Positions 42,457 through 50,788 of a stretch of 64,000 bases of DNA are shown piece by piece. Numbering within the stretch: the stretch's first letter is position 1; every line of letters starts with the position of its first letter. Below the pieces are notes generated by a model. It was not told the DNA's origin. It was given only the letters and a program-made list of their open reading frames with translations, and did not search any database. The position numbers were made by a program, and so were the translations under genes. Source of the stretch: Dysgonomonadaceae bacterium PH5-43 (GTDB taxonomy: Bacteria > Bacteroidota > Bacteroidia > Bacteroidales > Azobacteroidaceae); assembly GCA_029916745.1 (NCBI GenBank), contig JARXWK010000001.1, forward strand, positions 1 to 64,000. The letters run 5' to 3'.

Positions 42457-44709
42457 TCAATCTATCCTTATTACACTCTTAACGCCTTTAACTTTTTGTA
42501 TTTTGGAAAGTAGCTTTTGTACATCGCCAACATCGTGAACAAAAACTTCTATCTTTCCCTCGAAAAATCCGTCTTTCGACTCCATCGACATCTTTCTTGT
42601 GTTTACCAACAAGTCGTTAGTTATCACTTGTGTTATATCATTAAGAATCCCTATCCTATCTATTCCTTTTATTTCTAAGGTACAGGGGAAAGAAAAAGTA
42701 TGACAATCGTCCCAAGTGCAAGCAACAATCTTATCTCCGTGATGAGTTTTTAGTTTAAGAGCTGGCTGACAAGAGATTTTATGAACATCTAATCTTCCGT
42801 CGGCACGTATAAAACCAAAGACTGCATCTCCTGGTATAGGACGACAGCAATTATACGTTACGAAGTTTTTTTGAAAATCTTCTTCTTTTAATAGAAAAAC
42901 CTTCTTCTTATCTATTTTGTTATCAATTTTGTCTTCGCTTGTTTCTTTATCCGACGAGTTGTTTGATGATTGGTTTCCTACATTGAAAGCCTGTTTAACG
43001 TAACGCATAAAAACGTTTTCTTGCTTATCTTTAAGAAACTTCATAGGATTTTCGGGGAGCTTTATTAGTCCTTCGGCGTATGCATAAAAGAAGTCGTCTC
43101 TTTTATTATATCCAAAGTGAGGCAATAGCATATCTACTATTTTATTTCTTTGCTCGGGTTCCATATCTTTATAAAGTTCGGCAACTAAAGTTTCCCCTTC
43201 TTTGGTTTTTATTTTTCTTTGCTTTTTAAGATACGATACAATTTTTGTTTTAGCTTTAGCCGTTGTTACAAAAGACAACCATTCTTCTTGTGGGGTTTGG
43301 GCTTTTGAAGTTAATATTTCTACCTGATCTCCACTTTCTAACTTGTAACTTAGTGGCACTAATTTATGATTAATCTTTGCTCCTATACAACGATCGCCAA
43401 GATTACTATGTATAGCGTAAGCAAAATCGAGAGCGGTTGCGCTCTGAGGCAGAGTTCTCATCTCTCCTTTAGGTGTAAATATAAATATCTCGTCGCCATA
43501 AAGATTTAATTTAATAGTATCTAAAAACTCCATTGCATCAGAATTTTTATCTTCTAATATATCTTGTATGGTTTCCATCCAGTTGTCGAGTTCGGTTTGC
43601 TCTTGTATTTCAGAGGCGTTTCCTTTACTTTCTTTATATTTCCAATGAGCTGCAAATCCTTTTTCGGCTACATCGTCCATTTGTGTAGTTCTTATCTGAA
43701 CCTCTATCCATTGTCCATCAGGACCCATTACTGTTAAATGTAAAGCTTGATAACCGTTAGCTTTAGGACGGCTTACCCAATCTCTTAATCTATCGGGGCG
43801 AACTTTGTAAATATCTGTAATTGCCGAATATATTTCCCAGCATTGTTGTTTAACTACAACATCGGGCTTTGGCTCAAAAATTATTCGAACGGCAAATATA
43901 TCGTAGATGTCATCGAATCCAACTTTCTTGGCTTGCATTTTATTCCAAATAGAATAAATAGACTTAACTCTTGCCTGCATCTTAAATTCATAACCCAACG
44001 AGTGGAGAATATTTTCTACAGGCGCAGCAAAACGTTGATAAATATAATCTCTATTTTGCTGAGTAGCGGCTAACTTTGTTTCTATCTGTTTGTATTCGTC
44101 GAGGTGTTCGTATTTGAAACTTAAATCTTCTAATTCTGTTTTTATTGAGAAAAAACCTAATCTATGAGCCAGAGGAGCGTAAAGGTACATTGTTTCTCCT
44201 GCTATTTTATATTGTTTAGCAGGCAACATAGAACCTAATGTTCTCATATTATGTAAGCGGTCGGCAATCTTTATAAGTATAACACGAATATCGTCAGACA
44301 TAGTAAGAAGTAGTCGGCGCATATTCTCTGCTTGTGTTGAAGCGGCTTCAGCAAATATACCACCAGATATTTTAGTTAGTCCGTCTACTATCTGTGCTAT
44401 CTTTTCGCCAAACATATTGCTAATATCTTCAACAGTATAATCCGTATCTTCAACCACGTCATGTAGTAGAGCCGAACAGATAGAGGTAGAACCTAATCCC
44501 ATTTCTTGCGACACAATCATAGCTACTGCTATCGGGTGCATTATATAAGGTTCGCCAGAGCGTCTTCTTGCTCCTTTGTGAGCATTATTTGCAAACGTAA
44601 ACGCTTTCTGTATTATCTCTGTTTTCTGACGGTGATTAGAGTTCTTATAACTTGTCAGTAGAGCCTCAAAAGCATCTTGTATCATTTTGTCTTCATCAGT
44701 TTCTTTCAT
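42457..44709 (-). CDS. spoT: Bifunctional (p)ppGpp synthetase/hydrolase (RelA/SpoT family)
   Basis: This 750-residue stringent-response enzyme has an N-terminal HD hydrolase domain with the intact HD motif (H83-D84 in LLHDVVEDTD), so it should hydrolyse ppGpp. The synthetase domain follows (about 220-350: RPKANGYQALHLTVMGPDG, QIRTTQMDDVAEKGFAAHW), then a TGS domain (about 405-465) and a C-terminal ACT domain (about 675-750). Both active sites look complete. It is the last gene of the parA-parB-DUF5683-mltD-spoT cluster, 5 bp after mltD. Confidence 0.95.
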   Translation of the reverse strand: MKETDEDKMIQDAFEALLTSYKNSNHRQKTEIIQKAFTFANNAHKGARRRSGEPYIMHPIAVAMIVSQEMGLGSTSICSALLHDVVEDTDYTVEDISNMFGEKIAQIVDGLTKISGGIFAEAASTQAENMRRLLLTMSDDIRVILIKIADRLHNMRTLGSMLPAKQYKIAGETMYLYAPLAHRLGFFSIKTELEDLSFKYEHLDEYKQIETKLAATQQNRDYIYQRFAAPVENILHSLGYEFKMQARVKSIYSIWNKMQAKKVGFDDIYDIFAVRIIFEPKPDVVVKQQCWEIYSAITDIYKVRPDRLRDWVSRPKANGYQALHLTVMGPDGQWIEVQIRTTQMDDVAEKGFAAHWKYKESKGNASEIQEQTELDNWMETIQDILEDKNSDAMEFLDTIKLNLYGDEIFIFTPKGEMRTLPQSATALDFAYAIHSNLGDRCIGAKINHKLVPLSYKLESGDQVEILTSKAQTPQEEWLSFVTTAKAKTKIVSYLKKQRKIKTKEGETLVAELYKDMEPEQRNKIVDMLLPHFGYNKRDDFFYAYAEGLIKLPENPMKFLKDKQENVFMRYVKQAFNVGNQSSNNSSDKETSEDKIDNKIDKKKVFLLKEEDFQKNFVTYNCCRPIPGDAVFGFIRADGRLDVHKISCQPALKLKTHHGDKIVACTWDDCHTFSFPCTLEIKGIDRIGILNDITQVITNDLLVNTRKMSMESKDGFFEGKIEVFVHDVGDVQKLLSKIQKVKGVKSVIRID

Positions 44710-44714
44710 GGCTT

Positions 44715-46052
44715 CTAACTTTTAGATGAGTATCCTCCGTTATTAATATATATAGTTAATTTTTTGCCTACCCCTATTCTACTTGACTTTAATCCATTCC
44801 ACTTACGTATCTCTTTAGCAGTAACTCCATATCTATTTGCTATGGTATATAACGAATCTCCTTTAACTACCTTGTAAGTTATTTTTTCTTTAGTTGGAGC
44901 TGTATCACCTGTATATGTTTTGTTCGCTATTTGCTCAACCTGTTCGTGATTAATAATCGAATCTTGCTTTTCTATAAAGGCATAAGTTTTGATAGCAGGT
45001 AACCTAATTGGTCTTGGTTTTGATTGTCCTGGCACTAAATCCATTTTATACTGAGGATTAAGAGCTCTCAACAAATCTATGTCTATGTCTAACTTTTCAG
45101 ATAATTGATTAAAATGTATTGTAGATTCAACCATTACTGTATCTGTTGCATAAGAAGTAAAACCTGTGCTTTGTGCAGGATATAGTTGATGGTGAGCGTA
45201 GTAATTCATAACGTATGTAGCCGCAATAAACAAAGGAACGTACATTCTGGTTTCTTTTGGTAGATAAGGATATATTGTCCAATAGTCTTTACTTCCCTTT
45301 GCCCTTTTTATTGCTTTGTTTACATTGCCTGCTCCACAGTTGTAGGCAGCAATACAAAGAGTCCAATCTCCAAATATTTTATACATATCTTTGAAATACT
45401 CACAAGCAGCATAAGTAGCTTTCAGAGGGTCTCTGCGTTCGTCTACTAAACTATTTATTTCGAGCCCGTATTGTTTTGCTGTAGGTAACATAAACTGCCA
45501 AAGCCCCGAAGCTCCTACTCTCGATAAAGCCACTGGGTTTAATGCCGATTCTACTATTGCTAAATATTTTAATTCATCAGGGAGTCCGTTTTCGTCTAAT
45601 GCTTGCTCTATCATAGGAAAGTAATAGTTTTCTAAACCAAGCATATATTCTACCGAACTTCTTCTTCTATCTACATATAAATTTATACAATTACGTACTA
45701 TATTGTTGTAAGGAAGGTCTACTATATTGTTAAGTCTTTCTAATCTATTCATATACACAGCATCTGTAGCAGCTACTGTTTCGTTGTATCCTGAATGTTC
45801 TTTCTTTTCTAAGAAGTATTTGATGTGCCACGAATTAAGTAAACTATCTATACTTACATCGAAATATTCTGGAGCTGTAAACAGATCGTCATCAAAATCT
45901 ATTTCTTTATAAATATCAGGCACACTATCGTTTGGCCAAACGTCGGAAGGTTCTGCATATACTATATATTCTTCTGTTGTTGGAGTTTGTGAAAACAGAT
46001 TAAAGCAAAGAGTAAGTAATAAAAATAAGATAAAATGTTTTTTCATGTTCAA
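44715..46052 (-). CDS. mltD: Membrane-bound lytic transglycosylase with C-terminal LysM (MltD-like)
   Basis: This 445-residue exported protein has a signal peptide (about 1-21) and an SLT domain with the catalytic Glu168 in AIVESALNPVALSRVGASG, followed by GLWQFMLPTAKQYGL, AYNCGAGNV and the C-terminal PYLPKETRMYVPLF. One LysM domain (about 395-440, YKVVKGDSLYTIANRYGVT) binds peptidoglycan. It cleaves glycan strands to anhydromuropeptides. An alternative ATG is two codons in (46046). It lies 5 bp before spoT. Confidence 0.92.
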   Translation of the reverse strand: MNMKKHFILFLLLTLCFNLFSQTPTTEEYIVYAEPSDVWPNDSVPDIYKEIDFDDDLFTAPEYFDVSIDSLLNSWHIKYFLEKKEHSGYNETVAATDAVYMNRLERLNNIVDLPYNNIVRNCINLYVDRRRSSVEYMLGLENYYFPMIEQALDENGLPDELKYLAIVESALNPVALSRVGASGLWQFMLPTAKQYGLEINSLVDERRDPLKATYAACEYFKDMYKIFGDWTLCIAAYNCGAGNVNKAIKRAKGSKDYWTIYPYLPKETRMYVPLFIAATYVMNYYAHHQLYPAQSTGFTSYATDTVMVESTIHFNQLSEKLDIDIDLLRALNPQYKMDLVPGQSKPRPIRLPAIKTYAFIEKQDSIINHEQVEQIANKTYTGDTAPTKEKITYKVVKGDSLYTIANRYGVTAKEIRKWNGLKSSRIGVGKKLTIYINNGGYSSKS

Positions 46053-46072
46053 GACATAATATTAAGAAACCA

Positions 46073-46699
46073 TTAAAAACTAAAACTACACTGAAGACCA
46101 AAGGCTCTATCGTTGTGTTGGGTTTTATCAAACATTACAGGATCTAATTTCAATGATAAATCCTGACTAATATCAAACTCAAATAAATGAGCATCTACAT
46201 AAGCATCTACCATACATACTGCGTATAAACCTACAGCTATAAAGCAACTCAAATCTCTATATCGCCTAAAACTATCTCTACGCCTTTTTAATATAGGAGT
46301 AAGAATCTCTTCGTTACTTCCATAGTTTTGCCACGAGTTAGTAGAAGGGTCGTCGTCTAATATATCTCTATATGCGTTCTTGTAATCTTTGTATGTTTTA
46401 TGATTCCAAGTTATTGCATAAGCACAGCCTATAAAACCTCCATAAACTATTGGTAGTTTCCAATATTTTTTATTGTAAATTTGTCCTAATCCTGGAATTA
46501 TAGAATATAGCACAGCTTTGTTTGGATCAGGTATAAACTTAGAATCGGTAATAGATATTTGTTCATCTTGCGATAATACGGCTACAGCAGAGTTTATGCT
46601 ATCGCCTTCGAAAACATATTCATTGGTATTATCTTGCGAATATACGTTCGCACAACAACACACACACAAAGCTATTATTAGTAAAAGATAATTTTTCAA
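46073..46699 (-). CDS. DUF5683 domain protein
   Basis: This 208-residue protein has a signal peptide (about 1-21) and the DUF5683 core: PNKAVLYSIIPGLGQIYNKK, then hydrophobic WKLPIVYGGFIGCAYAI and a second hydrophobic stretch (LSCFIAVGLYAVCMVDAYVDAH). It ends in a strand-like FGLQCSFSF. Function is unknown, but the gene is consistently found between parB and a lytic transglycosylase in Bacteroidetes, which hints at a cell-envelope role. It has its own -7 box at 46755-46762. Confidence 0.88.
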   Translation of the reverse strand: MKNYLLLIIALCVCCCANVYSQDNTNEYVFEGDSINSAVAVLSQDEQISITDSKFIPDPNKAVLYSIIPGLGQIYNKKYWKLPIVYGGFIGCAYAITWNHKTYKDYKNAYRDILDDDPSTNSWQNYGSNEEILTPILKRRRDSFRRYRDLSCFIAVGLYAVCMVDAYVDAHLFEFDISQDLSLKLDPVMFDKTQHNDRAFGLQCSFSF

Positions 46700-46754
46700 A
46701 TTATTTATAATAACGTCTTTTACACCTCAACAAGGTATATTACCGACAATCGCA

Positions 46755-46762
46755 CAAAGATA
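46755..46762 (-). promoter_or_regulatory. Internal promoter -7 box before the DUF5683-mltD-spoT genes
   Basis: TATCTTTG on the minus strand lies in the 94-bp gap between parB and the DUF5683 gene, allowing that part of the cluster to be expressed without parAB. Confidence 0.6.
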
Positions 46763-46793
46763 ATAAAATCAGCTAATAAAATAAGATTTTTAA

Positions 46794-47675
46794 CTATTTC
46801 AACGAATCAAATTTTTGAATAAGCTTTTCTAATTCGTCATTCGACATAAAAGGTATAGTTATTTTTCCTTTTCCTTTATCGTTGATACTAAAAGAAACCT
46901 TTGTTCCGAAAAAAGTAGAAAGATGTTTCTTTAAGAGTTTATATTCTTCGGGAGTTTTATTTTTTGCTTTAGGCTTATCTCCTATTTCTGGGTCTTCATC
47001 GTTATTTATAGCACGCACTATCTCTTCTGTTTTTCTTACCGAAAAACCATACTTGATAATCTGTTCGTAAACCATTAGTTGAGTAGATGCATCATCAAGA
47101 GATAGCAACGACTTAGCGTGCCCCATATCAATTTTTTTATCTTTCAACCCCATCTGTATTTCAGCTGGTAATTTCAGTAGACGAAGAAAGTTTGCTATAG
47201 TTGCTCTTTTTTTACCTATACGTTCGCTTAGCTTTTCTTGTGTTAGATTGTATGTATCTATTAGAGTTTGAAAAGCCAAAGCTATTTCTATTGCATTAAG
47301 GTCTTCTCTTTGTATATTTTCGATAAGAGCCATTTCCATAACATTTTCGTCGGTAGCTCTTTTCACATAAGCAGGCACAGTTGTAAGTCCCGCTTTAAGA
47401 GAAGCTCTATATCGTCTTTCGCCAGAAATTATCTGATACTGGTCTTTAGATACTTCTCGCAGAGTAATAGGCTGAACAAGTCCTAAAGCTTTTATTGATG
47501 TTGATAATTCGATAAGAGCATCTTCATCGAACATTGTTCTTGGCTGATCTGGATTAGGCGTTATCTTTGATAGTTCTATTTCATTTATCGACGATGAACC
47601 GCCAGTATTCAAATCGTCCATAGTAATTAAAGCATCTAAACCTCTTCCTAAGGCCGACTTTGTTTGCTTTGCCAT
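46794..47675 (-). CDS. parB: Chromosome-partitioning protein ParB
   Basis: This 293-residue CTPase clamp binds parS and spreads on DNA. It starts with the usual KSALGRGLDALI, and has the CTP-binding box SGERRYRA (84-91), ENIQREDLNAIE, the HTH (TQEKLSERIGKKRATIANFL) and a short C-terminal dimer domain. I could not find a parS site (TGTTTCACGTGAAACA-like) in the window. It follows parA by 2 bp. Confidence 0.95.
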   Translation of the reverse strand: MAKQTKSALGRGLDALITMDDLNTGGSSSINEIELSKITPNPDQPRTMFDEDALIELSTSIKALGLVQPITLREVSKDQYQIISGERRYRASLKAGLTTVPAYVKRATDENVMEMALIENIQREDLNAIEIALAFQTLIDTYNLTQEKLSERIGKKRATIANFLRLLKLPAEIQMGLKDKKIDMGHAKSLLSLDDASTQLMVYEQIIKYGFSVRKTEEIVRAINNDEDPEIGDKPKAKNKTPEEYKLLKKHLSTFFGTKVSFSINDKGKGKITIPFMSNDELEKLIQKFDSLK

Positions 47676-47677
47676 AT

Positions 47678-48442
47678 CTATTTATTCTTTTCTATTATTT
47701 CTTTTGCTAATTGTATATGGTTCAACGAACCTCTTGAGTCGGGGTCGTAAAGTAAAACAGGCTGTCCATAGCTTGGTGCTTCACAAAGCTTCACGTTTCG
47801 TTGTATAACTGTAGAGAACACCATATCTCCGAAGTGCCTTTTTACTTCTTCGTAAATCTGATTTGCTAATCTTAATCGAGAGTCGTACATTGTTAAAAGG
47901 AAACCTTCTATCTCTAAACTAGGATTAAGTTTCGACTTTATAATCTTAATTGTATTAAGCAGTTTACTGATACCTTCTAAAGCAAAGTATTCGCACTGAA
48001 CGGGAATAATAACTGAATCGGCAGCTGTTAAAGCGTTTACAGTTATAAGACCTAAAGAAGGAGAACAGTCTATAAATATGAAATCGTAATCATCTTTTAG
48101 TTTATTCAATAATTCTTTAAGCACATTTTCTCTTTTATCGAAATTAAGCATTTCTATTTCTGCTCCAACCAAATCAATATGTGAAGGTATTAAACTAAGG
48201 TTAGGAACCTCCGTTTCTGTTATAGCTTCATAGGGGTCTACACCATTAACTATACATTCGTAAATGGAATTTTCAACTTGTCTTAAATCAATACCAAGCC
48301 CCGATGACGCATTTGCCTGAGGGTCGGCATCTACTATCAATATCTTTTTATCTAAAGCAGCTAACGAAGCAGCTAAGTTAATAGTTGTTGTTGTTTTACC
48401 AACTCCTCCCTTTTGATTAGCTAATGCAATTATTTTACCCAT
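47678..48442 (-). CDS. parA: Chromosome-partitioning ATPase ParA (Soj)
   Basis: This 254-residue deviant Walker ATPase has KGGVGKTT (10-17), the nucleotide-dependent DVDPQAN-type block (here DADPQANASSGLG) and IFIDCSPSLG. It works with ParB to segregate the origin region. At 254 residues, without an N-terminal HTH, it is a chromosomal-type Soj. It is the first gene of the cluster; the -7 box TACTTTTG lies at 48468-48475. Confidence 0.95.
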   Translation of the reverse strand: MGKIIALANQKGGVGKTTTTINLAASLAALDKKILIVDADPQANASSGLGIDLRQVENSIYECIVNGVDPYEAITETEVPNLSLIPSHIDLVGAEIEMLNFDKRENVLKELLNKLKDDYDFIFIDCSPSLGLITVNALTAADSVIIPVQCEYFALEGISKLLNTIKIIKSKLNPSLEIEGFLLTMYDSRLRLANQIYEEVKRHFGDMVFSTVIQRNVKLCEAPSYGQPVLLYDPDSRGSLNHIQLAKEIIEKNK

Positions 48443-48467
48443 AAGTAATCTTTATAATTATTGAAAG

Positions 48468-48475
48468 CAAAAGTA
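48468..48475 (-). promoter_or_regulatory. parAB promoter -7 box
   Basis: TACTTTTG on the minus strand, 26 bp upstream of the parA ATG. Confidence 0.6.
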
Positions 48476-48565
48476 AGAATTTTTATTTTTTCAGTTAAGT
48501 ATCTTATTGTAAACAATGTTAATGTTGTTAATAACTTTATGTAAATGTTGATAACTAAAAAAATA

Positions 48566-48591
48566 AAGGCCACCTCGTAAAAGGCAGCCTT
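48566..48591 (-). terminator. Terminator of the acidic lipoprotein gene
   Basis: In the minus-strand RNA AAGGCUGCC pairs with GGUGGCCUU over 9 bp (two G-U pairs) with an 8-nt loop, followed by UAUUUUUUU. It lies 35 bp after the stop codon. Confidence 0.75.
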
Positions 48592-48625
48592 CATTATCTA
48601 TTTAGACTTAAAAAAAGTCGTTATT

Positions 48626-50065
48626 TTATTCTTCTTCTCCTAAGAAAGAATCAATGAACTTATTAAGATTATTAATAAATTTGTCGAAACCTGAAGAGAA
48701 ATATACTTCTGCATCAATGCTTGTTCCATCTTCAAAAACGAAGCAAGCAACTGTATCCCAATATTCTGTCACTGTATATTTTTCTATATAACGATTATAA
48801 ATTTCCCATTCTTCTGTTTCTTCATTCCAACGTTCATCAGAAATCCAATATCCACCATAAGTATAAGTTCTTTCTTTAGCTCTCATTTGAACTTTAGCTA
48901 TTTTTGTTTCATCAGAAGGAGAAACCAAATAAAGTTCTGTGCAATTATTAAATCCATCAGCCATAGTTTTATTGTAAGCTTCATCTGCATCTTCCCAATT
49001 GTAATAATCGTCCCAAATATTGTCAGCTTTATCAGCTATAGCAAGATAAGCCGAAACATTTAATTCGCCAGTAATAGCTAATTTGTTGTAGATATTAATT
49101 AATATGTTACCGTTCATAACACCTGTTTCAAACAAGTTTTCTTGAGCTAACTTATCCATATTACCTGTTAAATCAGCTTTAGCTTCAAATAACACTTTGC
49201 TACCCTTCTTCATTGTAGAAGTAACTACATTAGGAGATGATTTTGTTGCTTTTGCATCTATTGTATAGTTGTCTAATTTGAAGTTTAATTCAGAAAGAGT
49301 AGGAATTGTTTTGTTGTCTTTAATAGCTGAAGATGCTTCTAATTTACCAACTTCGCTACTGCCTAAATATATTTTAGCTGTAACTTCTTTTGGCAATTCA
49401 ACTTGTTCAACAACAACATCAATATATTCACCAGTTTCATCATCCCATTCTTCATCAATATCTGAATCTATTTTTACACCTGAAGTTTTAGATGTTATTA
49501 CAATCTTACCGGTTTGAGTTTCTGTTACAGGAAAACCTGAAAACTCTAATTTTGAAGAAGATTCTTCAACGTCCCACTCTCCAGTCTTCTTGTCATACTT
49601 AAAGATGCCATAGAAATCAGACATTTTAATTAAATCTATGTCAGATCTTAAAGCATAATATTCTTTACCTGTATTGTTAATCTCTTCTCCAATACCACCT
49701 TCATCTTCATCATCTTCATTAAAAGGATTAAACATAGCAAAAGCTTGTAACACAGCTACTGTTTTGTTGTCTTTTACATCTGAAAATTCAGCAAGAAGAG
49801 CATTAGCATCGCCTTGTAGCTTTTCTTTTTGTTCTTCAATTGTTAACTCAGAGTATTCATATTCATCATAAGGTTTGTCTCCTGGTTTTGGCGTTTCATC
49901 TCCATCGCCATCGCCTGAGCCGTCACCATCACCATCACCTCCTCCATCTACTATACCGCTATCATCATCACCTCCAGGACCTTCAGGACCGTCATCTCCA
50001 CAAGCTGTAAATAATGTAACCGAACATATTAACAGCATACTTAAAAAATAAGATAATTTCTTCAT
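48626..50065 (-). CDS. Acidic surface lipoprotein with Gly/Asp-rich linker
   Basis: This 479-residue protein has a lipobox (LLICSVTLFTAC), with CGDD at the mature N-terminus; acidic residues just after the Cys are the Bacteroidetes signal for export to the cell surface. A low-complexity linker of Gly and Asp repeats (about 23-55, GDGDGDGSGDGDGDE) follows. The rest is very acidic and beta-rich, with internal similarity between segments around KVDSDI/EEWDDETGEYIDVV and RWNEETEEWEIYNRYI. I do not recognise the family. The Asp-rich linker might bind calcium. A -7 box (TACATTTG) at 50107-50114 drives it. Confidence 0.8.
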   Translation of the reverse strand: MKKLSYFLSMLLICSVTLFTACGDDGPEGPGGDDDSGIVDGGGDGDGDGSGDGDGDETPKPGDKPYDEYEYSELTIEEQKEKLQGDANALLAEFSDVKDNKTVAVLQAFAMFNPFNEDDEDEGGIGEEINNTGKEYYALRSDIDLIKMSDFYGIFKYDKKTGEWDVEESSSKLEFSGFPVTETQTGKIVITSKTSGVKIDSDIDEEWDDETGEYIDVVVEQVELPKEVTAKIYLGSSEVGKLEASSAIKDNKTIPTLSELNFKLDNYTIDAKATKSSPNVVTSTMKKGSKVLFEAKADLTGNMDKLAQENLFETGVMNGNILINIYNKLAITGELNVSAYLAIADKADNIWDDYYNWEDADEAYNKTMADGFNNCTELYLVSPSDETKIAKVQMRAKERTYTYGGYWISDERWNEETEEWEIYNRYIEKYTVTEYWDTVACFVFEDGTSIDAEVYFSSGFDKFINNLNKFIDSFLGEEE

Positions 50066-50106
50066 TTTATTCTCTTTTAATTAGTAAAACATAAAATATT
50101 TATGCG

Positions 50107-50114
50107 CAAATGTA
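50107..50114 (-). promoter_or_regulatory. Promoter -7 box of the acidic lipoprotein gene
   Basis: TACATTTG on the minus strand, 41 bp upstream of the ATG. The region 50115-50390 beyond it is AT-rich and then carries TTAACTCTCGGAGAAGAGCG (50335), related to 18873-18895; I see no gene there. Confidence 0.6.
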
Positions 50115-50390
50115 AATATTTTTTAATACACACACAAATATATAGCAACTATTCAGCAAAAGCTTTTTCTTTTTTTCCTATTTCACCCAAATTCTCGACA
50201 TTTTTTCTACTTACTTATTTTTACAATACTTCTCTTTTTTCTATTATTTTGATATTATCGACCCTTTGTGTCATTTAAGAGAGGGATCAAGAGAGTAAGC
50301 AAACTACCCCCAATAGGCAACTATCTGGAATCTCTTAACTCTCGGAGAAGAGCGTAAAAGTGAGCGACTGGATAAATGGACGGCTATACA

Positions 50391-50660
50391 TCTCTTACGA
50401 AGCACTCCGATGCTCTTGGTAGAACACCCTCGTGTCTCTTAGTAGATAGGCGAGCAGGTTCTTACTACAGACCCCTCGCCTTTGTTAGTAGATAGGCGAG
50501 CTGCTTCTTAGTAGAGACCCGATGTCGCTCTTAGTAGAACCTCCCCGTCGTTGTACTTAAAGCACCCTGTCGTTCTTAGTAGAGAGACCTCGCCTATCTA
50601 CTAAGAGACACGAGGGGTCTGTAGTAAGAGAGACGACCCTAAGTGAAGCTTTGTGTTTCA
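50391..50660 (+). repeat. 23-bp-unit intergenic element, copy 3
   Basis: About ten units with the same spacers in the same order as copy 1 (TAGGCGAGCTGCTT, GACCCGATGTCGCT, ACCTCCCCGTCGTTG, GAGACCTCGCCTAT, GACACGAGGGGTCT), but one 23-bp unit fewer after the GGCGAG unit. The tail GACGACCCTAAGTGAAGCTTTG (split at 50632-50653) is identical to copy 1 over those bases. The core before GACCTCGCCTAT is CTTAGTAG here but CTACTAAG in copy 1. Confidence 0.8.
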
Positions 50661-50661
50661 C

Positions 50662-50712
50662 AAGTTAAAAACTAAAAGATAAAAACTAAAAGTTAGCGCG
50701 AAGCGAAGCCAA
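50662..50712 (+). repeat. TTAAAAACTAAAA-family dispersed repeat
   Basis: AAGTTAAAAACTAAAAGATA followed by AAAACTAAAAGTTAGCGCGAAGCGA matches the arms at 2177-2220 and (reversed) 2311-2350, including the GCGCAAAGCGA-type end. It follows element copy 3 directly. A further imperfect GC-rich hairpin (GAGATGTGGC / GCCGCGTCTC, 50728-50749) lies before the stop of the TolC-like gene. Confidence 0.6.
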
Positions 50713-50788
50713 TCGCAATGCACAGTAGAGATGTGGCGTGCCGCGTCTCCAGAGATAAGGTGAGCGAAACAGATTAAATATTATTTTT

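Noticed and set aside
46794-48442. Origin of replication or parS site near parAB
   Set aside because: I found no TGTTTCACGTGAAACA-like palindrome and no dnaA, dnaN or DnaA-box cluster in the window.
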